Source: an uncultured Campylobacter sp.
Lineage (GTDB): Bacteria > Campylobacterota > Campylobacteria > Campylobacterales > Campylobacteraceae
Direction of reading: 5' to 3'
NCBI RefSeq assembly: GCF_938017705.1
Contig: NZ_CALIIS010000212.1
Location: 1 to 13,529 of the forward strand
Length of the DNA: 13,529 nucleotides
Below the pieces are notes generated by a model. That model did not search any database. It was not told the DNA's origin and saw nothing but the letters and a program-made list of their open reading frames with translations. The translations under genes and the position numbers were made by a program. Below, piece by piece: positions 7,202-13,529 of the stretch; the first letter of the stretch is position 1, and every line of letters begins with the position of its first letter.

Positions 7202-9325
7202 ATGCAAAAAGATATGTATTTTAAAAAGGCGAAATTTATCGCATTATCGATATGCGCGAGCGTTTCGATTTTATGCGGCGTCGAAGGCTCACTCCTAAGC
7301 AGTGACGCAAATAGCACGAATCTTGGCGAAATCGTAGTAAGCGCGAGCGGCTTTCGCCAAGATATTAGGCAGGCGCCCGCCACCATTTCCACCTTGGATA
7401 ATAAAGAGATATCAAGCGGCAGCTTCACTTCGCTGCACGATATCGCGAATAAAATGCCTGGCGTCAGCGTTATCGCAGGCGACGACGGCCCGGCAAGCGG
7501 GATATCCATCAGAGGAATGGAAAGTTCTCAAACCCTTGTGCTTATCGACGGCAAACGCGTAAGTTCCGCGGCGGCGAATCCAAAAGGCGGAGCGGGCGAT
7601 ATGAACTCGAATTTTATCCCGCCCGCAGGAGCGATAGAGCGTATCGAGGTGATTAGAGGACCGATGAGCTCGCTTTACGGGAGCGATGCAGTAGGCGGCG
7701 TGATAAATATCATTACGAAAAAGAATTTTTCTAAATTTAGCGGAAGCGCTGCTATATCTACAACTATCCAAGATCACGAAGGTATCGGAGACGGCAAGAT
7801 GGGCGAAGCCTACGTCAATATTCCCTTCGGGCAGTATGCGGCACTTCAGCTGTGGGGATATAAAAAGCTACGCGACGAGGATGGCTATAAGGGAGGCTAT
7901 CAGAAGAGTGATAAATCGGATTCTAACGCCAAACTTTGGCTAACGCCGGATGAAAATAATAAATTTTACTTTCAAACCGGAAGACAAAATCATGATTATT
8001 CAAGGACCCTTGGTAAAACCGCCGTTTATCTCAACGCGCGTGGATTAAATCACTATAAATATAAAAGAGAAAATCACGGCGTCGGATATTTGGGTGAGTT
8101 CGAGAGCTTAAGTGCTGATATAAGTTATTTTTGGGATAAGACTCGCCGTACGAGCATTTTTGATAGCCTTTCTCCCGCAATCGTAAAAAATAGAAATTTT
8201 AATTCCAAATTTACGACTTATCTCGGTATAAATACGCTTACCTTCGGCTATGATTTTAGCAAGCAAGATGTGCGAACAACTTTCATCGTTTCAAACGCGA
8301 GCAGGCAAAATTTACGCTCTCCGCAGCGATTTTCTATGAACGAGCATGCGGGATTTTTAGAGGACGAGATTGAAATTTTGGAAAATACGCTATTTTTAAC
8401 GCTCGGCGGCAGGCTCACGCACAACGAATACTTCGGCAACCACTTCTCTCCCAGAGCCTACGCGGTACTGAACGTAAGCGACGTTTGGACGCTTAAAGGC
8501 GGCGTCGCGACCGGGTATAAAACTCCCGACGTCAATCAAATTTCGCCCGAAGTAGGCACGATTCAGGGCGGCTGGAGAATTATAGATTTCGGTAACGAGG
8601 ATTTAAAGCCCGAGAAAAGCACGACCTACGAGATCGGGCTTTATTACGACAATGCAGACGATCTGCGCGGCAATATCACGCTATTTAAAAACGACTTCAA
8701 AGATAAAATTTTAGATGCCGATGGCAGCAATATTAATAGGATTCCCGCTTACAGAGGCTGCGCCAGCGCACCGAGCGTTAATTGTCCTGGTTGGGGAACG
8801 TATTTTAATATAGAAGGAGCCGAGGTTTACGGCGTTGAGCTGAGTGGCGATTACGATATTACTAAAAAGCTAAATTTCAAAGCGAACTACACCTATAGCC
8901 ACTCCGAAATCGAAACCGGGGATCCTACGATCTATACGCCAAACGGCGCCGTTAAATTTAGTCAAACCAATCTTAGTAGGCTAGATGGCAAATCCCTGAC
9001 CGCTACTCCGAAGCATGCCGCACATGCGACACTTAGTTATAGGCCTATCGCTCCGTTTTCTACCTTTATCGGTCTTAATTACGAAAGCGAGCTTACAAGC
9101 GTGCAATTCGGTCCGGGCAATAGAGTCAGCAAAAACGACAAAAAGCTTTTTACTACGGATTTGGGCGCACAATACGATTTAAACGATAATCTGAGCCTAA
9201 ATTTAACCGCTTACAATATCTTTGATAACGTCCGATACGACGAGGGTCTCGCGGACGACGGCAATTACTATTGGTATCCCGAGGAGGGTAGGAGGTTTTG
9301 GTTTAAGGTAAACGCTAAATGGTAA
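7202..9325 (+). CDS. TonB-dependent outer-membrane siderophore receptor
   Basis: Energised outer-membrane channel for ferric siderophores, most likely a catecholate such as enterobactin given the esterase next to it (inference). It is 707 residues with an N-terminal signal (about 1-29), a TonB box region GEIVVSA (42-48), and a plug domain (about 52-175) with the classic motifs GVSVIAGDDGPASGISIRGM (87-106), LVLIDGKRV (112-120), IERIEVIRGPMSSLYGSDAV (145-164) and GGVINIITKK (165-174). The 22-strand barrel follows, with the standard NEDLKPEKSTTYEIGLYY segment (465-482). Two cysteines, C520 and C528, sit in what is probably an extracellular loop and could form a disulfide. The chain ends in KVNAKW, with Trp instead of the more common Phe. 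It overlaps the esterase gene by 7 bases. It is broadly like Campylobacter CfrA-type receptors, but I do not assign that name. Confidence 0.92.
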   Translation: MQKDMYFKKAKFIALSICASVSILCGVEGSLLSSDANSTNLGEIVVSASGFRQDIRQAPATISTLDNKEISSGSFTSLHDIANKMPGVSVIAGDDGPASGISIRGMESSQTLVLIDGKRVSSAAANPKGGAGDMNSNFIPPAGAIERIEVIRGPMSSLYGSDAVGGVINIITKKNFSKFSGSAAISTTIQDHEGIGDGKMGEAYVNIPFGQYAALQLWGYKKLRDEDGYKGGYQKSDKSDSNAKLWLTPDENNKFYFQTGRQNHDYSRTLGKTAVYLNARGLNHYKYKRENHGVGYLGEFESLSADISYFWDKTRRTSIFDSLSPAIVKNRNFNSKFTTYLGINTLTFGYDFSKQDVRTTFIVSNASRQNLRSPQRFSMNEHAGFLEDEIEILENTLFLTLGGRLTHNEYFGNHFSPRAYAVLNVSDVWTLKGGVATGYKTPDVNQISPEVGTIQGGWRIIDFGNEDLKPEKSTTYEIGLYYDNADDLRGNITLFKNDFKDKILDADGSNINRIPAYRGCASAPSVNCPGWGTYFNIEGAEVYGVELSGDYDITKKLNFKANYTYSHSEIETGDPTIYTPNGAVKFSQTNLSRLDGKSLTATPKHAAHATLSYRPIAPFSTFIGLNYESELTSVQFGPGNRVSKNDKKLFTTDLGAQYDLNDNLSLNLTAYNIFDNVRYDEGLADDGNYYWYPEEGRRFWFKVNAKW

Positions 9326-10215
9326 GCCTAAAGAGCTTTCTTGCGGTATTTGACGCGTTCTTTTTAGTGTGCTTATTCGCTTGCGATCTGGGGGCAAAAC
9401 CGCCGCAAAAGATTGAGCAGGCAAGTGGAGCTGCGCACGAAATGTTTAATGTGAGCGATTTTATTCTAAAAAGCAAGAACGGCGAAAAATATAAAATTTT
9501 TATAGCTCGCCAAAAAAATGTCGCTCGCTACGATAGGGTAGTTTTTATGGTTGATGCGAACGCGCAGTTTCCGATACTTTTAAACTCCTATGCGAAAATT
9601 TATGCGAATGGCGCAAAGCAAAACGCAAAAGCGGTGTCGAAATTAAGCAAAACCGTCCTTATAGTAGGCATCGGATACGATAGCCCGCTAGCGTATGATA
9701 CTAAGCGTCGCACGAGAGATTTAACGCCCGCGGTGAGCGGCGAAGAATATGCAAACGGCGGCGGCGCGGGAGAATTTTACGATTTCGTAAAAGATGAACT
9801 ATTTCCGCTCGTGGAGAAAAAATACTCTACGGCAAAAAGCGATAAAATTTACTTCGGACATTCTTTTGGCGGGCTATTCGGGATTTATGCTTTGCTACGC
9901 GACGATGGGATTTTCGACGAGTTTTTTATCGCCTCACCTTCGTTGTGGTGGGGCGAATCACAGCTGATCAGAGATGCCCTAGACGAGGGAAAGCTTAGAT
10001 CAAATTTAAAAGCGAAATTCATAATGCTCGTTGCTGGCTCGCGTGAAATGCGTAAAGGGAAAACCGATAAAGCAGGAATTTTAAAAGCGGCCGATCTAGC
10101 TGAAATTTTAAAAGCAAGGGGGCTTTCTTGCGAGTTTAGGCTCTACGAAGGCGCTTCGCACGGCGAAGTAATCCCATTGGCTTTGCAAGATTTAGCGCTA
10201 TTTACGCAAAGATAA
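9319..10215 (+). CDS. Periplasmic alpha/beta-hydrolase, IroE/Cee-like siderophore esterase
   Basis: A probable esterase that opens the trilactone ring of a ferric siderophore after import, releasing iron in the periplasm; Campylobacter is known to use a periplasmic enterobactin esterase called Cee. The 298-residue protein has an N-terminal hydrophobic signal (about 5-25), the nucleophile elbow GHSFGG with Ser182 (180-185), the family-typical SPSLWWGE (206-213) and the likely catalytic His281 in GASHGEV. The third triad member is probably an acidic residue in the 245-265 region. LFAC at 19-22 resembles a lipobox only weakly, because Phe at -2 is unusual. The ATG lies inside the receptor's last codons, so the two genes are translationally coupled, which supports a shared role. 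The broad hydrolase call is firm; the siderophore substrate is inferred from family and context. Confidence 0.82.
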   Translation: MVSLKSFLAVFDAFFLVCLFACDLGAKPPQKIEQASGAAHEMFNVSDFILKSKNGEKYKIFIARQKNVARYDRVVFMVDANAQFPILLNSYAKIYANGAKQNAKAVSKLSKTVLIVGIGYDSPLAYDTKRRTRDLTPAVSGEEYANGGGAGEFYDFVKDELFPLVEKKYSTAKSDKIYFGHSFGGLFGIYALLRDDGIFDEFFIASPSLWWGESQLIRDALDEGKLRSNLKAKFIMLVAGSREMRKGKTDKAGILKAADLAEILKARGLSCEFRLYEGASHGEVIPLALQDLALFTQR

Positions 10216-10267
10216 TCTTCTATTTAGCCGGTAAAGCCTTGATCTAAACTGCAAGTGTAGGACCGAG

Positions 10268-10292
10268 CGGCGCAGGCTCGTTGATTGCGCCG
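10268..10292 (+). other. Inverted repeat after the esterase gene
   Basis: CGGCGCA (10268-10274) pairs perfectly with TGCGCCG (10286-10292) around an 11-base loop. An alternative stem CGAGC/GCTCG (10264-10268 with 10276-10280) shares bases with it, so the two are mutually exclusive. No T-run follows, so it could be a weak or Rho-assisted end signal, or an RNA-stabilising hairpin 53 bases after the stop. Confidence 0.4.
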
Positions 10293-10368
10293 AAACGCGT
10301 TGTCAGATTTAAGAAATTAAATTTTAAAGCCGTTTTGGCTAGTATCGCGCAAATTTAAAGGATAGAAA

Positions 10369-10608
10369 ATGCAAAGTTTCAAATGGCAAATTTCAAAGCG
10401 GCTCAAGCAGGCGATGCGTGAGCGAGATATTGATAATCTCGCGCTCGTGCGGCGCACGGACGAGCTGTATTCGCGCTCGCACCCGGGCCACGACGAGGAT
10501 ATGCGCGCCGAAGTTTACACCGTCTTGGACGAATATGCGCCCAACGTCGATATTGAAATTTTTGATCTAGTCTGCAAGGCTCTCGGCGTTAAAATCGAGC
10601 TGGGATAG
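10369..10608 (+). CDS. Small protein of unknown function, 79 residues, helix-rich
   Basis: I do not recognise this protein with certainty. It has a ribosome site (AAAGGA) before its ATG and an intrinsic terminator directly after its stop, which supports a real single-gene unit. The sequence is charged, with no signal peptide or membrane segment, so it is probably cytoplasmic. Its start (ISKRLKQAMRERDIDN, 8-23) and end (EIFDLVCKALGVKIEL, 63-78) resemble the first and last helices of XRE-type DNA-binding domains, but the middle (DELYSRSHPGHDEDMRAEVY) does not read as a normal helix-turn-helix. Alternatives are a Campylobacter-specific small regulator or an adaptor. It stands alone between the iron-uptake pair and a gene-poor region. 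Confidence 0.65.
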   Translation: MQSFKWQISKRLKQAMRERDIDNLALVRRTDELYSRSHPGHDEDMRAEVYTVLDEYAPNVDIEIFDLVCKALGVKIELG

Positions 10609-10614
10609 GGCTTT

Positions 10615-10640
10615 GCGCATGGGATTTGCCTGCGCTTTTT
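10615..10640 (+). terminator. Intrinsic terminator after the 79-residue gene
   Basis: GCGCA (10615-10619) pairs with TGCGC (10631-10635); after a bulged T, an inner GG/CC pair shortens the loop to six bases. Five Ts follow directly (10636-10640). It begins 7 bases after the small gene's stop codon. Confidence 0.6.
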
Positions 10641-11296
10641 ACTCGGACGACGACGGTCAAATTTAGATTTTGAAATTTTATTTAATTTGGCTTTGCACTG
10701 CGACGCTGATCGTACTGCGAGCCACGACCGCTCCCAGCCTTTAAAATGCGCAGCGCATGGCATTCGCGCCGCACTTGTCATTTGCTACACGTGGATTTCG
10801 AGCCAGCTAAAACGAGCCGTCGTTCATACGACCGCGCCCGTCGCAAAATTTGCTAGCGGCGTGTCTTACGCGGTATTAAATTTTAACAGCGCCGTAAAAT
10901 TTAGTAGCGACAGCACCCATATCCGCGAGACGCGGATCGTGAAATTTAAACTCGAGCGGCGCGAACTTCGTAATTTAAGCACTCGCTTGCCCGTTCTTTA
11001 AAATTAAGCGCGCTTGTTTAGCCACCAAAATTTAACTCAAATTTAAACGCTCTCTCGCAGGAATTTTAAAATTTACCGCACGATTGCATCAGCTTGCGCA
11101 GCTTCCACACAACTCGTACTACCCAATGTGCGCCTGGCTACTCCGCGCGATGTGTTTTTGCGCCGTGAAGTCGGGAGCAGAGTTCGGCGTAGAATTGTGT
11201 ATAAAATTTCATTCACGCAGCTGGCTCACAGATAGCTTAATCGGCGGCTCCAAATTTTAAATTCCAATCAAAATTCACTCAAGCGGCGACAAATTA

Positions 11297-11362
11297 GCGA
11301 TTAAAATTTGAAATTTTAGAAGTGAAATCTCGCTCCTGCTTGCGATTAAAATTTTAAATTTT
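11297..11362 (+). repeat. Near-perfect 21-bp direct repeat with internal dyads
   Basis: A 21-base unit at 11297-11317 recurs at 11342-11362 with a single G/T difference, 45 bases start to start. Both begin GCGATTAAAATTT and end AAATTTT, and each unit is itself nearly palindromic (AAAATTT, one base, AAATTTT). This suggests a local duplication or a paired protein-binding site. Confidence 0.65.
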
Positions 11363-11417
11363 GCCGCAAAATTTCGCCCAAACCTAGCAAGATTAATATC
11401 TATTTTAACTGCAAAGT

Positions 11418-11448
11418 GCTAAATTTAGCCCTAAATTTTAATCCGAGG
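11418..11448 (+). promoter_or_regulatory. 12-bp palindrome and ribosome site before the lrgA-like gene
   Basis: GCTAAATTTAGC at 11418-11429 is a perfect 12-bp palindrome, followed at once by a second CTAAATTTT. The ribosome site GAGG at 11445-11448 stands six bases before the TTG at 11455 and decides that unusual start codon. The palindrome could be an operator, or simply one more member of the AAATTT family. Confidence 0.5.
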
Positions 11449-11454
11449 TAAACT

Positions 11455-11913
11455 TTGAACTACTTAATCCAATTTAGTGTGATTTTAGGAATATCTTTTG
11501 TTGCGGAGATTTTGGCGGCACTCGTGCCTGTGCCAATCCCCGCTAGCATCTATGGGCTAGTCATTATGCTTTTAGCCCTGATCTTCAAACTCATCAAAGT
11601 ATCGCAGATCAGAGAAATCGTGTCGTTTTTTATGCAGATTATGCCGGTGATCTTCATCCCAGCGGGTGCTGCGATCATCATCGCAGGCGACGCGCTACGC
11701 CAACATCTTTTCGCAATCATCGCGATTACGGCAGTCTCTACGGTAGTAGTCATCGGTGCAAGCGGCGCGGTAACGCAAATTTTTTATAAAATCGCCCTCG
11801 CCCGCGTTAAGCGTAGGCTTTACGAAGCCGCGCACGAACAAGACGGCGTGAATACAAAGGGCGTGGATGCGAAGCTGGAACGCGAAATTTTATCCGGAGA
11901 CGACAAAAAATGA
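11455..11913 (+). CDS. lrgA: CidA/LrgA family membrane protein
   Basis: Small integral membrane protein of the CidA/LrgA family, originally described as holin/antiholin-like and later linked in some Firmicutes to pyruvate or overflow-metabolite transport. It has 152 residues with four membrane helices (about 3-23, 28-48, 55-80, 84-112). The PIPASIYGLVIMLLAL segment (28-43) and the MQIMPVIFIPAGAAII segment (61-76) are family hallmarks. The charged tail after residue 116 is longer than in many relatives. Translation starts at TTG, supported by GAGG six bases upstream. The stop overlaps the LrgB start by 4 bases (ATGA), the usual arrangement for this pair. The symbol reflects the family only; CidA and LrgA cannot be told apart here. 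Confidence 0.87.
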   Translation: MNYLIQFSVILGISFVAEILAALVPVPIPASIYGLVIMLLALIFKLIKVSQIREIVSFFMQIMPVIFIPAGAAIIIAGDALRQHLFAIIAITAVSTVVVIGASGAVTQIFYKIALARVKRRLYEAAHEQDGVNTKGVDAKLEREILSGDDKK

Positions 11914-12602
11914 GAGAAATTTTAATGAACTCCGCTTTTTTCGGCGTGTTTTTGTGCCTGGGCTCGTTTGAGTTGGGACTTTATCTAAAAAAGCGCTTTA
12001 AGCTAACTATTTTCAATCCGCTTCTAATCGGTATCGTGCTTACCGTCTGCGTACTTTTACTCTTTAAAATTCCATACGAAAAATTTAACGCCAGCGCCTC
12101 GCACATTAGCTTTTTCTTAACGCCGATTACCGTCTGTCTAGCCGTGCCGCTATACGAGCAGCTGGCGCTTTTGCGAAGTAATTTTTTAGCTATTTTCGCA
12201 GGACTGATTTCGGGTATGATCGCAGGACTAGGCAGCATCTACGCGATGTCGGTGATATTTGGGCTAAATCACACAATGTATGTCACGCTACTACCGAAAT
12301 CCGTCACAGCGCCGATCGGTATGGGTATCAGCGAAAGCTTAGGCGGCATCGTGACACTAACGGTGGCCTGCATCATCGCTACGGGCATCATCGGTAGCGT
12401 ATTTGGCGAGGTGCTACTTAAAATTTTTGGCATCAAAAAGGCGATGGCAAAAGGTATCGCCCTAGGCTGCGCGAGCCATGCGATGGGAACGGCGCGCGCT
12501 CTTGAGATCGGTGACGTAGAGGGCGCGATGGCGTCTTTAGCAATGGCAGTTACGGGACTTCTTACCGTCATCGGTGCCGGTATATTTGCACATTTCATCT
12601 AA
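11910..12602 (+). CDS. lrgB: LrgB/CidB family membrane protein
   Basis: Polytopic inner-membrane partner of the CidA/LrgA protein; the pair is thought to act together in membrane permeability, autolysis control or export/import of small acids. At 230 residues it is full family length with about seven membrane segments. Family signatures are present: LPKSVTAPIGMGISESLGG (128-146) and GCASHAMGTARALEIG (186-201). Its ATG overlaps the upstream stop by 4 bases, so the two are translationally coupled. The next gene starts 9 bases after this stop with a strong ribosome site. The family call is firm; the transported substrate or role in Campylobacter is unknown. Confidence 0.9.
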   Translation: MREILMNSAFFGVFLCLGSFELGLYLKKRFKLTIFNPLLIGIVLTVCVLLLFKIPYEKFNASASHISFFLTPITVCLAVPLYEQLALLRSNFLAIFAGLISGMIAGLGSIYAMSVIFGLNHTMYVTLLPKSVTAPIGMGISESLGGIVTLTVACIIATGIIGSVFGEVLLKIFGIKKAMAKGIALGCASHAMGTARALEIGDVEGAMASLAMAVTGLLTVIGAGIFAHFI

Positions 12603-12611
12603 GGAGGAAAT

Positions 12612-13178
12612 ATGATAATCTCGATCGCTAGACAAACGGGCGCAGGCGGGCGCGAAACCGCGCGCAAACTAGCCGAACGCTTAGGCTACACCTATCTAGC
12701 CAAGGCGGATCTGCTCCGCAAAGCAGACGAGCTTGGCTGCTTCGAGCAGATGTATGAGTTCTACAACGAAATGCCCGTAAATACGCTACTTCAGGCAATA
12801 TCGCACAACGAGCTAGCCAATGAGCAGAAGCGCGATCGTATTGTAGCAATCTACGAGAAGATCGTCTCGGGCGGCAACGTTATAGTGCTTGGGCGCTGCG
12901 CCGGGTTTTTCTTGCGCGGACATCCGGATCTGCTGACGGTATTTTTACGCGCGAGCGATGAGTTTAAGCTCGCTAGATTGGAAAAAGAGGGTCACACCGA
13001 CGCGCGAGAGTATATGGAAAACAGCGACGCAGGTAGGATGAGCTTTCATCAATACTACACCAACCAAGTCTGGGGTGCGTCCGCAAACTACAATATCTGC
13101 ATCGACACGTCGTATTGCGGCATCGATAATGCGGTAAATATCATCGAGTATCTGGTTAAAAACCACGATAAAAAGTAA
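12612..13178 (+). CDS. Cytidylate-kinase-like family protein lacking a canonical Walker A lysine
   Basis: A 188-residue soluble protein resembling the cytidylate kinase-like family (Pfam PF13189 type), not the housekeeping Cmk. The glycine-rich nucleotide loop reads ARQTGAGGRETARKLAERLG (6-25), where a normal CMP kinase has GxxGxGK[ST]; the loop lysine is absent, which I recall as typical of this subfamily. VIVLGRCAGFFLRGHPDLLT (about 94-113) and the C-terminal WGASANYNICIDTSYCGID segment also fit the family. The strong ribosome site AAGGAGG at 12601-12607 overlaps the LrgB stop, so it is in the lrgAB operon. It may phosphorylate a small molecule or act as a nucleotide sensor linked to the LrgAB channel; the actual substrate is unknown. 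Confidence 0.8.
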   Translation: MIISIARQTGAGGRETARKLAERLGYTYLAKADLLRKADELGCFEQMYEFYNEMPVNTLLQAISHNELANEQKRDRIVAIYEKIVSGGNVIVLGRCAGFFLRGHPDLLTVFLRASDEFKLARLEKEGHTDAREYMENSDAGRMSFHQYYTNQVWGASANYNICIDTSYCGIDNAVNIIEYLVKNHDKK

Positions 13179-13529
13179 AATTTGAAACTTTGCGACGGAC
13201 GCGGTAACGAGGCGACATTGCTGCGACGATGAGGTTATCGGTGGCGACGAAATTATATTGGCACGGATCGCTGCGGGCGGCGCGGCATCGTTGCGGGGCA
13301 ACGAGATTATGTCGCTGCGGCACCGCTACGGCGAAATTTTATGCTAAGGTTTAGGAAACATGACGGCAGCAGCGATGCGATCTTGTGCGCGGCAAATTTT
13401 CTGTGGTTATCGGCGACAAATTTCTGGGTGCAAGCGAGCAAATTTACGGGTTTTTGCGGCGGCGTTTGGCGCTCAATTTAAGCGGCGAAGGTAAATCAGG
13501 CGAGCAAAATTTACCAAACGGCGGCGAAA
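13179..13529. repeat. GCG-rich degenerate repetitive tail, no clear gene
   Basis: The last ~350 bases hold no convincing gene. Imperfect copies of words such as CGAGATTATGTCGCTGCGGC, GCGACGAAATTAT and GGTAACGAGGCGACATTGCT recur between 13200 and 13340; the units at about 13200 and 13294 match at roughly 19 of 28 bases. From 13340 the AAATTT words return. No T-tailed hairpin marks the end of the lrgAB operon. A 46-codon ORF at 13341-13481 has no ribosome site. Confidence 0.4.

Larger units (their letters stand above)
10641..11454. other. Gene-poor region saturated with AAATTT words
   Basis: No credible gene is visible in about 0.8 kb. The longest + frame (10687-11001) starts at TTG without a ribosome site and encodes compositionally odd sequence. 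By hand count 10609-11450 carries 18 AAATTT words and 21 RAATTY words in all, roughly one per 40 bases against an expectation of about one per 1,000 for random sequence. The right end carries the promoter and ribosome site for the lrgA-like gene. It could be a decayed gene remnant, a regulatory region, or an accumulation of a DNA motif. Confidence 0.45.

Noticed and set aside
9337..9384. Lipoprotein signal in the esterase (LFAC at residues 19-22)
   Set aside because: Phe at the -2 position does not fit a normal lipobox, and a type I cleavage after LGA near residue 26 is as plausible.
10687..11001. 104-codon + strand ORF in the gene-poor region
   Set aside because: It starts at TTG with no ribosome site, and its peptide reads as spacer sequence (many KF/NF from AAATTT words) with no domain.
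10609..11454. Possible CRISPR or phase-variable array, given the many repeated AAATTT words
   Set aside because: The words are short, irregularly spaced and part of a window-wide bias; there are no regular spacers and no long homopolymer tracts as in Campylobacter contingency loci.
13341..13481. 46-codon + strand ORF in the tail
   Set aside because: No ribosome site and no recognisable protein pattern.

Overview
The window looks like chromosome from a Campylobacter of the higher-GC oral type (C. gracilis, C. showae and C. rectus are the kind of species I have in mind; the exact species is a guess). The reasons are the codon and base texture, the flood of AAATTT-type words, and the gene order prepilin peptidase - LptF/LptG permease - truA, which matches the Cj0825-Cj0827 order I recall from C. 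jejuni. All convincing genes are on the + strand.

Region 1 (1-3318): the tail of an unidentified membrane protein, then an overlapping block of prepilin peptidase (natural transformation / pseudopilin processing), LptF/LptG-family LPS export permease, and tRNA pseudouridine synthase TruA. The truA frame carries an odd ~213-residue low-complexity extension before the normal enzyme. Region 2 (3319-6640): a two-gene TAXI-type TRAP transporter (periplasmic receptor plus fused 4TM/12TM permease), closed by a good intrinsic terminator. Region 3 (6641-10300): a long AT-rich leader, a clear TATAAT promoter, a TonB-dependent siderophore receptor and, overlapping its stop codon, a periplasmic IroE/Cee-like esterase. 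Together these look like uptake and opening of a ferric trilactone siderophore such as enterobactin. No inner-membrane iron ABC transporter is in view.

Region 4 (10369-11454): one small conserved-looking protein of unknown function, an intrinsic terminator, then about 0.8 kb with no credible gene, packed with AAATTT words and holding a near-perfect 21-bp direct repeat. Region 5 (11455-13178): a tightly coupled trio, LrgA/CidA-like, LrgB/CidB-like, and a cytidylate-kinase-like protein whose glycine-rich loop lacks the usual Walker A lysine. Region 6 (13179-13529): a gene-free, GCG-rich, degenerate repetitive tail.

The items most worth a second look are the TruA extension, the LrgA-LrgB-kinase-like module, and the extreme density of RAATTY sites (the motif linked to DNA discrimination in C. 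jejuni transformation). I see no CRISPR array, tRNA, rRNA or intact mobile element.
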